Source of the DNA: Candidatus Binatus sp.
GTDB lineage: Bacteria; Desulfobacterota; Binatia; Binatales; Binataceae
Direction: 5' to 3'
Assembly: GCF_036567905.1 (NCBI RefSeq)
Contig: NZ_DATCTO010000100.1
Coordinates: 1-42,572, forward strand
DNA length: 42,572 nt
In this document: piece by piece, positions 25,105-33,426 of the stretch
Layout: each line of letters starts with the position of its first letter
How positions within the stretch are numbered: the first letter of the stretch is position 1
Made by a program: the position numbers and the translations under genes
The notes under the pieces: generated by a model
Seen by the model: the letters and a program-made list of their open reading frames with translations, nothing else
Told to the model about the DNA's origin: nothing
Database searches by the model: none

Positions 25105-25755
25105 ATGACACTCCAATATGATCTGTTCTGGTCCTTCCGCTCGCCGTATTCCTACCTCGTTACGCCGCGCCTGATTGAATTAGAACGCGAGTACGACGTG
25201 AAGGCCAATGTGCGGCCGGTTTATCCGATCGCGATCCGGATTCCCGGCTTTTTCAAACAGGTGAACCCGATGTGGCCGCCCTATTTGCTTCGCGATTGCT
25301 CGCGTATCGCGGAGATGCTGGGCATGCCGTTCACCTGGCCCAGCCCCGATCCGATCGTCATGAACATGAGCACCGCCGTGGTGGCCAACGAGCAACCGTA
25401 CATCCACAGGTTGACCAGGTTGGGCGCCGCCGCCGCCGCGCTGGGCAAGGGACTGCCGTTCCTCGCAGCAGTGAGCGCAGTCATTTTCGGCGGCGTCAGG
25501 GACTGGCATCTCGGCGGCCATCTCGCCGGCGCGACACAGCGCGCAGGGCTGGACCTCACGAGACTCGATTCGGAAATCGAGCGCGATCCCGATCGTTATG
25601 AAGCTGCGATCGCCGAAAATGAGGCCGCGCAGAAACGCGCCGGCCATTGGGGCGTCCCGCTGATGGTGTTCAACGACGAGCCGTTTTTCGGGCAGGACCG
25701 CTTCGATCTGCTGCGATGGCGCATGCAGCGAAACGGACTCGCCCGGCGGCGCTGA
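25105..25755 (+). CDS. DsbA/2-hydroxychromene-2-carboxylate isomerase-like protein
   Basis: A 216-residue thioredoxin-fold protein of the DsbA/HCCA-isomerase (GST kappa) group. The opening YDLFWSFRSPYSYL has serines where DsbA has CxxC, as in HCCA isomerase, which uses glutathione. A helical insert follows, and the fold closes with GHWGVPLMVFNDEPFFGQDRFDLL, containing the cis-proline GVP. There is no signal peptide. It begins 94 bases after the metallo-hydrolase gene, with GGAG upstream, and its TGA overlaps the next gene region. A role in aromatic or xenobiotic breakdown is a family expectation only. Confidence 0.85.
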   Translation: MTLQYDLFWSFRSPYSYLVTPRLIELEREYDVKANVRPVYPIAIRIPGFFKQVNPMWPPYLLRDCSRIAEMLGMPFTWPSPDPIVMNMSTAVVANEQPYIHRLTRLGAAAAALGKGLPFLAAVSAVIFGGVRDWHLGGHLAGATQRAGLDLTRLDSEIERDPDRYEAAIAENEAAQKRAGHWGVPLMVFNDEPFFGQDRFDLLRWRMQRNGLARRR

Positions 25756-25766
25756 TGGAGGTACTC

Positions 25767-27113
25767 ATGCGACAGTCACCGTTGCGAATCGTGGTCGGAA
25801 CCTTGCTGGCGACGATGCTGTGCTCGTTGCCGCGCGCGCGGGCCGAGGTCAAACCCGGCGATGTAATCACCAAGGACAATGCATCCAAGGTCGCCGACCT
25901 GGTCAGCCCCGGCAACTACGTGCTGGTCCGCGAGGACATGCAGCTCAGGATCGTGCCGACCGACAAGCTCGATTGGCCGCCGCCGTTCAAAGCCGCCACC
26001 GAGAAGTACTCGGCGCAGGTCCAGCTCGGGGCCGACGGCGCCCTCAAGGGTTACGTCTCCGGCCAGCCGTTTCCGCTGGTCGATCCCAACGATCCGCAAG
26101 TGGCGACCAAGGTAATGTGGAATTTCAGCTACCGGCCGCTCTACAGCGACGACATCGATATGCGCTATCCCGAGGTTGCCACCTTCGCCAAGAACGCCGC
26201 CGGCTCGCCGTTGAGCTACTACACGGTGGGGCACTTCGCCTTCTACAACAATATCGGCCGCATCGAGGTGCCACCGATACCGGTCGATCCCGACGGCGTG
26301 GCCAGCGGCCTCCGTTATCGCTTCGGCTTCTATCCGTTTTTGGAACCGTCGTCACTGCGCGGCTACGGGATGGTGCGGCAGCGGCATATCGATCCCGCGA
26401 TCGAGGACAACACTTGGGTGTTCAATCCCGCCACCCGCAAGCTGCGCCGTGAATCCGCGGCGGTGCTCTCAGACGCGATAGGCGCACTGCCGGGATTCAG
26501 CGGTGGAGGCGGTGGTGGCTATGGCGGCGGCGCCGGAGGATCCAGCGGAGCCAGCGCTTACGCTAACACGCTCGATCCGGACTCATACTTCGGCTTCTCG
26601 GCTAAGATCGAAGACTTCAATTACAGACTCCTGGGCGAGAAGCAGATGCTCGCGTCGGTGCACGCCGTGCATTCGCCCGAGACGCAATGCCCCCTCGACG
26701 GCGGCAAAACCATTTGCCCCGAAGACTGGGAGATGCGCCATCTGTACGTGATCGAAGCGGACTCGAAGCCGGGCCGTGACGCGACGATTCCCAAGCGAAT
26801 CTTCTACATCGATTCAGAAGGATGGTTCATCACGGCCTCGGATCAGTACGATCGCGACGGCAAGCTGTGGAAGACTATCGCGACCTTCAACACTTATCGC
26901 GACCGGCCCGTGCCGGACGCGCGAGTCGCCATTTATCCATACAAGCGGATGTTCCAACTGGGTCTGGTCGATGAGGATCTCGACACCGGCTACAGTTCGA
27001 TCGTCTATATGCCCGGCGCGACCGCGCCCGATCGCGAATGCTGGTATATCGACATGGGAACGGTGGACAACGCCTTTCTGGAGCCGCAGGCGCTGGAGCG
27101 AGCCGGGCACTGA
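25767..27113 (+). CDS. Exported DUF1329 (LolB-fold-like) protein
   Basis: A 448-residue periplasmic protein of the DUF1329 family, beta-rich proteins that often accompany outer-membrane DUF1302 proteins in sterol or hydrocarbon users. The signal peptide is residues 1 to about 24 (RIVVGTLLATMLCSLPRARA). Family marks include NPATRKLRRE and LDPDSYFGFSAKIEDFNYRL, the latter facing the conserved ligand cleft. A Gly-rich stretch near residues 245-262 (GGGGGGYGGGAGG) is an unusual insertion. The start is ATG 25767, with GGAGG five bases upstream; an in-frame ATG at 25755 is less well placed. No DUF1302 partner is in the window. It converges with the VWA gene. Confidence 0.85.
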   Translation: MRQSPLRIVVGTLLATMLCSLPRARAEVKPGDVITKDNASKVADLVSPGNYVLVREDMQLRIVPTDKLDWPPPFKAATEKYSAQVQLGADGALKGYVSGQPFPLVDPNDPQVATKVMWNFSYRPLYSDDIDMRYPEVATFAKNAAGSPLSYYTVGHFAFYNNIGRIEVPPIPVDPDGVASGLRYRFGFYPFLEPSSLRGYGMVRQRHIDPAIEDNTWVFNPATRKLRRESAAVLSDAIGALPGFSGGGGGGYGGGAGGSSGASAYANTLDPDSYFGFSAKIEDFNYRLLGEKQMLASVHAVHSPETQCPLDGGKTICPEDWEMRHLYVIEADSKPGRDATIPKRIFYIDSEGWFITASDQYDRDGKLWKTIATFNTYRDRPVPDARVAIYPYKRMFQLGLVDEDLDTGYSSIVYMPGATAPDRECWYIDMGTVDNAFLEPQALERAGH

Positions 27114-27128
27114 TCGGAAGGAATCGAG

Positions 27129-28772
27129 CTACAGCTGCAGCACGAACCGGATGTCGCCCAGGCGCAGCCGGCTGCCGGCGCTGACGAACGCCGAGCCATG
27201 TATCTGGCGATCGTCCACGTAGCTGCCGTTAGTCGAATTCAGATCCATCAGTTCGAATCCACCGTCGCGGCGCATCAAGCGCGCGTGCTGGCGCGACACG
27301 CTCGCGTGCGGAATGACGACGTCGTTGTCCTCGCCGCGGCCGATCGATATCTCGTCTTTCATCAGCGAGTATTCCGCCGCCACCGGATCGATGCGATCGA
27401 CTGCCACCAGCCGCGCGCCCTGCGTACTCCCCGCGCCGCGAGGCGCGGTCATCGGCGATTGCGACGCTCGTGCGGGCGGGCGCTGGACCGCGCGCGCTGC
27501 TGGCGGCGGCGCCGACGGCATCCTGAGCGAGGGCGCGCCCTGCGCCTCGACAATGGCCTTGAGTTCGTCGGCCGAGACCCCGAACCTCATTCGCGACAGC
27601 CCAAACAGCCCGATGATTGCGAGCAACGGTACCGCTCCGTTCCACCAGTTGAACGAGAATTGCCGAAGCCCCGTGCCGGTCGAGTTCCCACCGCCCGTGC
27701 CCGCATCCTCCGGCACGTTAATCGCTGCGCCGCCGATCCCCCGCACCTGGTACGCGGTCTCAGCCTCGCCCGCTTCCCCGTTGTAATCGATCTTCAGTTG
27801 GACACTGCGATTGGTGCCGTCTTCAATCGGCCGCGGCGTTCGATAGGTCAGCGAATACTCCGTCGCGATCGAATGGCCGATTTCGCGCACCAGCGACGCG
27901 AAGCGGCCTGCTTCGGTGATGATATTGTACGAACGGCCGTGCGTCGCATCGACGATCTCCTGGTACTCGGGCGCGATGAACGGCGGCGGAACCACCGCAT
28001 ACAGAGTGAGCCCATTCTTCTTGAGCATGTCGGCGACTTTGGCGCCTGTCAGATCCGTCACCTGCACCCCGCGAGTATGATGGTCCCAGAAGGCCTGATC
28101 GTGGGAGGTGTCGGCCGAGCCGTCGCCGTCATGATGAGGCGGCGCGTCGGTGACGATAATGATGATGCCTTCGGCCTCGGGGCGGAACGGAAACTTCGCT
28201 GCATAGGCAAGCGCGTCGAGCTGATCCTCGGGGATGTCGCCGCCGCCGCCCGCGTGCAGGCTGCCCACCCAGTCACTGAACTGCTTGACGTTCGAGGTAA
28301 ACGAGTTGCGATAGGCGCAGTTGCAGTCGGGATACGCCGAGACCACGTAATCCTCGAAGGTCACCAGTCCGAGCCGGTAGTCGCGGCTGTTGGCCTGCAG
28401 CTCCTGCGCAAACGCGATCACGTTCTGCTTGACCGCGTCGATATAGGGCTGCATCGATTCCGTCACGTCCAGCACGAACACGATATCCACCGGACGGCCC
28501 TGGCCGACGCCGCGAAAATCCAGAATTTTGGCTTGCTTGCCGTCTTCAAATACTTTCACGTTGTCGGGACGAAGATTGCCGACCGGATTGCCGTTCTGAT
28601 CGGTCAGACCGAAGTCGAGCTGCACCCCGCCGTCGGCGTCGAAATGCTCGAGGCCCGGATTTCCGGTCGTTATTTTCAAACTCGCATCCGCCGCGGTCAC
28701 TCGAACCCCGAAGCAGAGCAGAAAGAAAAGCGCGAACAGACAGCCGCGGGCGTTTCGATTCGACGAGTTCAT
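27129..28772 (-). CDS. Membrane protein with extracytoplasmic VWA domain and cytoplasmic FHA domain
   Basis: A 547-residue protein. Residues 1-28 are a signal segment. A VWA domain spans about 95-320, with the metal site DVTES (D102; canonical DxSxS, here DxTxS) and a conserved DAPPHHDGDG loop. One membrane segment lies near 378-400 (VPLLAIIGLFGLSRMRF). A proline/alanine-rich linker leads to an FHA domain (about 465-547) with ISIGRGEDNDVVIPHASVSR (GR, S and R bind phosphothreonine) and NSTNGSYV. So an outside adhesion or sensing module is joined to an inside phosphothreonine reader. No Ser/Thr kinase is in the window. It is divergent from the exported protein gene at 28919. Confidence 0.88.
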   Translation of the reverse strand: MNSSNRNARGCLFALFFLLCFGVRVTAADASLKITTGNPGLEHFDADGGVQLDFGLTDQNGNPVGNLRPDNVKVFEDGKQAKILDFRGVGQGRPVDIVFVLDVTESMQPYIDAVKQNVIAFAQELQANSRDYRLGLVTFEDYVVSAYPDCNCAYRNSFTSNVKQFSDWVGSLHAGGGGDIPEDQLDALAYAAKFPFRPEAEGIIIIVTDAPPHHDGDGSADTSHDQAFWDHHTRGVQVTDLTGAKVADMLKKNGLTLYAVVPPPFIAPEYQEIVDATHGRSYNIITEAGRFASLVREIGHSIATEYSLTYRTPRPIEDGTNRSVQLKIDYNGEAGEAETAYQVRGIGGAAINVPEDAGTGGGNSTGTGLRQFSFNWWNGAVPLLAIIGLFGLSRMRFGVSADELKAIVEAQGAPSLRMPSAPPPAARAVQRPPARASQSPMTAPRGAGSTQGARLVAVDRIDPVAAEYSLMKDEISIGRGEDNDVVIPHASVSRQHARLMRRDGGFELMDLNSTNGSYVDDRQIHGSAFVSAGSRLRLGDIRFVLQL

Positions 28773-28827
28773 CGCTGGGATTGATTCTCCGGATCGGGAA
28801 GGCGATCAGTCAAGCTCGCTGATCCAT

Positions 28828-28855
28828 TTGACGTTCACCCAAGCGATTGTATTCT
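28828..28855 (+). promoter_or_regulatory. Candidate sigma-70-type promoter for the exported protein pair
   Basis: TTGACG (28828-28833) and TATTCT (28850-28855) with a 16-base spacer. It covers a TTG at 28847 and so argues for the GTG start at 28919. Confidence 0.45.
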
Positions 28856-28918
28856 TGCGTTCGCACCCCCGTTAGGTTATCCCAAACGCTGACCCAATTC
28901 TTCTTCGATGGATTCCGT

Positions 28919-31129
28919 GTGAAAGATTCTTTTGTACATCGCACTGCTCGCGGCCTGACAGTACCTTTCGTCATCGTGATTTGCGTGCTGCTGGCCGGTG
29001 CCGGTTCGGCGTGGGCCAGCAAAAAGGCGCTGGTCGAAGTGGGATTTGCGGGCGTCCCGCCGCCCAACTTTCAGAACGTTCTTCTCAATGTTCAATCGGT
29101 TCGTATCAATCCCAGTGCGACCGCGGGCCCCGGCAGTGGCAAATGGCAGACCATTCCGGTGCCTCCGGGAATTGGCAGCGCCGGCCAGACCGCGGACCTG
29201 CAGATCGATCTCAACACTTCGCAGAACATACCCCAGCTCTTCAACACCGCCAATGTTCGGGTCGATACCTACCGAACTGTCGAGCTCCGGCTCGATCCGA
29301 CCTATCCCGGCAGCTTGGTCCCCGACTGTCCGCTCTCGGCGCCGATCAGCACGCCCAAAGACACCGCCGACGGATGCATCAGTTACCCCATCCAGTTGGC
29401 TACCGGCAGCAGCATCATCACCGTGACGGCCCCCAATGGCGGCACACTGTTCTCGACGGCAAATGGAGTGCTGACGCCGCTGATCCTTCAAGTGTCGATG
29501 TCGGCCCCTGTGGCGCCTACGGTGCCCGGCGGTGCATATACGGTAAAAATCTCCATGGCGACGCTTCCAAATTCCGTGCTGGGGATCGTCACAGGGTCCG
29601 TGAGTCTCAAAACAGGTTCGGGTTCGGCCACGTCGAAAAAGACCGGCAAGGTGTCGAAAAAGACCCGCAAGTTGTCGGTAACCGCCGAAGCGATCGGAAC
29701 CAATACCCCGATCGCGACCGCCCCGGTCAATAACGGGCAGTTCACCTTGGAGCTTCCTGCGGCCGGCGGTCCGGCGGCGCCTGGATTTGGAACCCTCTAT
29801 GACCTCGCGGTGGCCGGCGGCACAGACAGCTACGCCGCAGAGCGGTTGCCGCCGCTATACCCGGGACAATCGTTGCCCTCTGCCTTCACTGTCACCGGGG
29901 GCAAGACACTTGGCAATATCACGGGTTCGCTCAGCGACAATTGTGTGGCGACAAAGCCCATCGTGGGTGCGACGCTGCAGTTGCTGATTCCGCCCGATAG
30001 CAACAGCACGGCTGACTGCTTTACTTCCCCCGAGCAATGCGTCGCCGTCGCGACCGCCAATACCGACAACGCAGGCAACTTCCCGCTGCCGGGCACGATC
30101 ACCATCCCCCCTGAGTTCGGAAACGTTCCGGTGCAAGCAAAATCTTTACCGAACACGGGCGCCTATGTGATGGAGATCTCGGCGCCGGGTTACGACAATC
30201 TATTCGTGTACGCAATTCCGAGCACCGGCACCGGCAAGAAAAGCGGCGGCACTTGCGGCACCGATGGCGTCACTTTCGGCCCGTGCGACCTCGCGCTGAA
30301 CACGGGATACATCAGCGGCACTATTCCGATAACACCGCCAAATCCGGGGCAGACCACTCTGGTCCAGGTTTTTGCCGAGGACGCCGGAACCAACAACGTT
30401 GAAAGCGCGCTCGCGATGCCGGTTATCGTCAGGAACTCGAGCCCCGACAGGGTCAAATATACGCTGAATGTCCCGCCCTCGGTTCCCGCCTTTGATCTGT
30501 TCGCGACGACGATCGATCTCTACCAGGGGGTCACCGATCCGTATCAGGGCCACACCATCGCGGTGCTGTCAGACGTTACCGGGCCGGGAGAACCGTCCGG
30601 GCCCAACCACGTGTGCACCCCCGCACCGGGGGATTTTCCTGATGACCAAAAGATCGCCTGCGTCGGTCACGGCAGCGTGACGGGTAGTGTCGCCAACGCC
30701 AACCTCGGCACCTCGGTGGTCTTGTCGAAGCAAGCCGGCGTAGATGTGAATAACAATCCGATTTACGTGGCGATAACCAATACTCTCGTGCAGAATCAGG
30801 CGCCAAATACCCCCTCGAGCAGCAATTACTCCTTCTGCGCTCCCGCCGACATTTATCAGGTACAAGAGTGGCAGCTCCCGATACCCGATTCCTCTGCGGC
30901 GCCGTCGTCGTCGCCTACAGCTTCACCGGTTCCCGACACCGCCGCGGTTGTCATTATTCCGACGCCTCTGTCAGCCGGTGGCGCCAATCCGACTCCAACG
31001 CCGGCGATCAATTGTCCGACCAACTGCGAGAATCCCGACGGCACCTGCCCCGGCATCTGCAACAACGTAGTCCAGGCGCTACCCCCAGGGTCGCCGACGC
31101 CGACGCCGACACCGACGCCGCCGCTGTGA
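28919..31129 (+). CDS. Large exported protein, DUF4382-like N-terminus, Pro/Thr-rich tail
   Basis: A 736-residue exported protein. GTG 28919 is chosen because it gives a clean signal peptide (LTVPFVIVICVLLAGAGSAWA, cleaved before SKKA) and lies downstream of a good promoter. Residues about 30-130 resemble DUF4382: NVLLNVQSVRINPS, a KWQTIPVP strand, then VDTYRTVELRLD. Later there are carboxypeptidase-regulatory-like beta segments (VTGGKTLGNITGSLSDN). Near the C-terminus there are Ser/Pro/Thr runs, a Cys-rich stretch (NCPTNCENPDGTCPGICNN) and a PTPTPTPTPP tail, coded by a CCGACG-type repeat. It may be surface-anchored or adhesive. The stop overlaps a GTG of the next gene, so the two are coupled. 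No function is known. Confidence 0.72.
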   Translation: MKDSFVHRTARGLTVPFVIVICVLLAGAGSAWASKKALVEVGFAGVPPPNFQNVLLNVQSVRINPSATAGPGSGKWQTIPVPPGIGSAGQTADLQIDLNTSQNIPQLFNTANVRVDTYRTVELRLDPTYPGSLVPDCPLSAPISTPKDTADGCISYPIQLATGSSIITVTAPNGGTLFSTANGVLTPLILQVSMSAPVAPTVPGGAYTVKISMATLPNSVLGIVTGSVSLKTGSGSATSKKTGKVSKKTRKLSVTAEAIGTNTPIATAPVNNGQFTLELPAAGGPAAPGFGTLYDLAVAGGTDSYAAERLPPLYPGQSLPSAFTVTGGKTLGNITGSLSDNCVATKPIVGATLQLLIPPDSNSTADCFTSPEQCVAVATANTDNAGNFPLPGTITIPPEFGNVPVQAKSLPNTGAYVMEISAPGYDNLFVYAIPSTGTGKKSGGTCGTDGVTFGPCDLALNTGYISGTIPITPPNPGQTTLVQVFAEDAGTNNVESALAMPVIVRNSSPDRVKYTLNVPPSVPAFDLFATTIDLYQGVTDPYQGHTIAVLSDVTGPGEPSGPNHVCTPAPGDFPDDQKIACVGHGSVTGSVANANLGTSVVLSKQAGVDVNNNPIYVAITNTLVQNQAPNTPSSSNYSFCAPADIYQVQEWQLPIPDSSAAPSSSPTASPVPDTAAVVIIPTPLSAGGANPTPTPAINCPTNCENPDGTCPGICNNVVQALPPGSPTPTPTPTPPL
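31092..31124 (+). repeat. Short GCCGAC-type tandem repeat coding a Pro-Thr tail
   Basis: Five copies of a six-base unit close to CCGACG encode alternating proline and threonine at the end of the exported protein. Such hexamers can change number by slippage without shifting the frame. Confidence 0.6.
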
Positions 31130-31134
31130 TCGCG

Positions 31135-31818
31135 ATGGCAAGCCGGGCGACGCGGTATCTGTTGCGAGCTTTGCCGATGAGCGCGCTCGGCGCCGCGATC
31201 GCCTTTTCAGTCGCGGCCTGCAACAACCAGACTGGATTCTCCGGGAGCGTCGGTAATACGCCCAACGGCCCGGCGCTCGCTTCGTACGACATTCTCGGCA
31301 CTATCGGCACGCCATTTACCGCCACCGTATCGGACGCGCGATCATCGTGGACGCTTCAGGGGGTCACCCCGCTTAGCATCTTAATCGCCAACAACATCCT
31401 GCCGGCCGCAATCGTCGCGACCAAAACCACCAGCAACAGCAACCTGCTCAGCGTCGAAGTAATCCACGGCAACCAAGTGATCGATCTCCAGTCCACCAGC
31501 GCGCCTTTTGGCACCGTGTCGGTGCAGACCGGCGGTATCCCAAGCTCGATCGCATCGCCGGCGTCCCCGGACCTGCGGATTTTCGTCGCCGGTCCCGCCC
31601 AGCAGCGCTACTCCGCGCTGGTCGAGGACATCACCACTGGATGGGTGATCGACTCACGCGCGCCGACGTTGATCCTGTTCGACAACCCTGACGGAAAAGT
31701 GGATGCCACCTTTTTCGGAAGTCATGACTTCGGCAGTTTCACTCTCAACATGACGCTCAACGGCGCCGTGGTGGCAACCGTCGTTCACGGCCCCGACGCA
31801 ACGATTCGCGAGCCATGA
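31135..31818 (+). CDS. Putative lipoprotein of unknown function
   Basis: A 227-residue protein with a lipoprotein signal: a basic start, a hydrophobic stretch and SVAAC with the lipid-bearing cysteine at 29. The mature part is beta-rich with repeated V, T and S strands, and ends in VVHGPDATIREP. I recognise no family. A GTG at 31126, three codons earlier, overlaps the preceding stop as GTGA and is an equally likely start. It is coupled to the large exported protein, so the two may work together at the cell surface. The 192 bases after it hold only a candidate promoter for the next gene. Confidence 0.72.
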   Translation: MASRATRYLLRALPMSALGAAIAFSVAACNNQTGFSGSVGNTPNGPALASYDILGTIGTPFTATVSDARSSWTLQGVTPLSILIANNILPAAIVATKTTSNSNLLSVEVIHGNQVIDLQSTSAPFGTVSVQTGGIPSSIASPASPDLRIFVAGPAQQRYSALVEDITTGWVIDSRAPTLILFDNPDGKVDATFFGSHDFGSFTLNMTLNGAVVATVVHGPDATIREP

Positions 31819-31914
31819 CCGGCGTCCCATGTTGAGTCAGCGCCCGCGGCGGCTGCGCAATTCGCGCGCATAGCTGCCGATCGGTCGAAGCCGCGCTCGA
31901 TCGTCCCGGTTCGT

Positions 31915-31941
31915 TTGACAGCCTCCCGCATTCGTCATAGT
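31915..31941 (+). promoter_or_regulatory. Candidate promoter for the HlyD-type gene
   Basis: A perfect TTGACA (31915-31920) is followed after 15 bases by CATAGT (31936-31941; four of six). The spacing is short, so this is only suggestive. Confidence 0.3.
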
Positions 31942-32010
31942 TAGCCTCTGTAACCAGTGACCGAGCCATTCGAAAACGCGTCTAGATCTTCCCGCCTCTG
32001 AAATCATTCT

Positions 32011-33189
32011 ATGAATTCGCAGCTCGTACGCCGGGTCTTGTTGGTAGTGGCAATCATTGTGGCCGCCGCCGCCGCGATTCCCGCGTTTCACTTCTATCGC
32101 TACATCGAAAGCCACGTCAGCACCGACGACGCCTACGCCGATGGCACGGTCGCGCTGGTTTCCTCGCGTGTTGCCGGCACCGTCACCAACGTTTATGTCG
32201 AGGACAACTGGACGGTTAAGGAAGGCCAGTTGTTGTTGACCCTGGATCCGCGCGACTTCGACGTCCGTGTCCGGCAGGCACAGGCTCAGCTCGAGCGCGC
32301 CCGGCAATCCGTCGACGAGCTCTACGCGCTGGTGCAAGCGGCGCGGTCGGGCGTGTCGCTCACCGCGTCGCAACTCAAGCAGGCGCAAATCGATTTCGTG
32401 CGCGCCAAGTCGTTGAAGGAACAAGGCGTCGTCTCCATCGAGCAATACGATCAGGCCAACACCGGCCTGCGCATCGCGATCGCCGATGAAGCGCTCGCGG
32501 AGCATCAATTGGCGCAGGCCGAGGCCGCCCTCGGATCGTCCGACGACGACCATTCGCGCTACGCACGCCCGGTCGTCAAGCAGGCCGAAGCCGCTCTGGA
32601 AGCCGCCAAGCTCGACCTCGGCTACACCAGGCTGACCGCGCCGTTCGCGGGCATCGTGACTCATAAGACCGCCCACGTTGGCAATCGGGTCCAGGTCGGA
32701 GAACCCCTGCTCGCGATCGTCCCGCTTGGCGGGCTCTACATCACGGCGAACTTCAAGGAGACCCAGCTCACCGACGTGCGCGTCGGTCAAAAAGCGGAGA
32801 TCGTCGCCGACATCTATCCCAACTACACCTACCGCGGACACGTCGATTCGATCAGCATGGGCACCGGCGCGGCCTTCTCGCTGCTGCCGCCCGAGAACGC
32901 GACTGGCAACTGGGTCAAGGTCGTGCAGCGCGTGCCGGTCAAGATTGTTATCGAAGGGCCCGAGCCTCGGGACAAACCGCTGCGGCTGGGACTGTCGGTC
33001 GAAGTTGCGATCGATCTCAGCGATCGCAGCGGACCCTTGCTCTCGTCGGTGGTGCAGCAGCGTTTCCAGAAGAACGGCCAGACGCTCCCCAACGAGACAC
33101 TCAAGATGGCGCCGATGCCCCCGTCGCCGGCCGAACCACCGCCGCCCAGCGCAACCCAGCAACATTTCATGCCTCGCGCGATGCCCTGA
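32011..33189 (+). CDS. HlyD/EmrA-type periplasmic adaptor protein
   Basis: A 392-residue membrane-fusion protein of the EmrA/HlyD family. Such proteins bridge an inner-membrane exporter and an outer-membrane channel. One N-terminal membrane anchor (residues about 7-28), then the SHVSTDDAYADG opening typical of EmrA, a biotinyl-lipoyl half (VSSRVAGTVTNVYVEDNWTVKEGQ), a long coiled-coil hairpin (about 90-190), and the second lipoyl/beta-barrel half (YTRLTAPFAGIVTHK). A Pro-rich tail ends the protein. The MFS partner (EmrB) normally next door is missing: the following gene is a kinase. The start ATG 32011 is clear. Confidence 0.92.
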   Translation: MNSQLVRRVLLVVAIIVAAAAAIPAFHFYRYIESHVSTDDAYADGTVALVSSRVAGTVTNVYVEDNWTVKEGQLLLTLDPRDFDVRVRQAQAQLERARQSVDELYALVQAARSGVSLTASQLKQAQIDFVRAKSLKEQGVVSIEQYDQANTGLRIAIADEALAEHQLAQAEAALGSSDDDHSRYARPVVKQAEAALEAAKLDLGYTRLTAPFAGIVTHKTAHVGNRVQVGEPLLAIVPLGGLYITANFKETQLTDVRVGQKAEIVADIYPNYTYRGHVDSISMGTGAAFSLLPPENATGNWVKVVQRVPVKIVIEGPEPRDKPLRLGLSVEVAIDLSDRSGPLLSSVVQQRFQKNGQTLPNETLKMAPMPPSPAEPPPPSATQQHFMPRAMP

Positions 33190-33228
33190 TCGATCGGCCC
33201 GCTCAGGATGTCGGGTTCCCGAAGACCT

Positions 33229-33264
33229 CTTACCCGCCTCGCGTAAAGTAACGCGCGAGGTAAG
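33229..33264 (+). terminator. Hairpin downstream of the HlyD-type gene
   Basis: CCTCGCG (33237-33243) pairs with CGCGAGG (33254-33260), extended by CTTA (33229-33232) with TAAG (33261-33264) across a bulge. The following CTCTTAACTTT is only weakly T-rich, so termination is a guess. Confidence 0.35.
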
Positions 33265-33278
33265 TTCCCCTCTTAACT

Positions 33279-33337
33279 TTCTAACAGGCCGTCAGGCCGC
33301 ATCTTCTTTTAGCATCGGGTGCAGGGGTCAGCCCTGC
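33279..33337 (+). repeat. Intergenic palindromic repeat, copy 3 (full unit)
   Basis: TTCTAACAGG (33279-33288), CGTCAGGC, CCGCATCT, then GGGT and the core GCAGGGGTCAGCCCTGC (33321-33337). One base of the core differs from the consensus. It lies between the HlyD-type gene and the APH-type gene. Confidence 0.8.
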
Positions 33338-33340
33338 CAC

Positions 33341-33356
33341 CTGACACGCGTGTCAG
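33341..33356. promoter_or_regulatory. Perfect 16-bp palindrome upstream of the APH-type gene
   Basis: CTGACACGCGTGTCAG is fully self-complementary, four bases after repeat copy 3 and 71 bases before the next start codon. Its arms CTGACA and TGTCAG equal those of the palindrome at 730-743, but four bases apart instead of zero. It may be an operator. Confidence 0.4.
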
Positions 33357-33426
33357 TTCGGTTGCGACTTTTCTCCGCGTGTATTACGCTGCCATTCGCG
33401 CTGATTCTCCGCCCGCGCTTCATCCA

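Noticed and set aside
27198..28784. Open frame of about 528 codons on the + strand opposite the VWA/FHA gene
   Set aside because: The minus-strand protein has complete VWA and FHA motifs; this frame has none.
28847..28918. TTG start for the large exported protein
   Set aside because: It falls inside a candidate promoter and precedes the signal peptide by 36 residues. GTG 28919 fits better.
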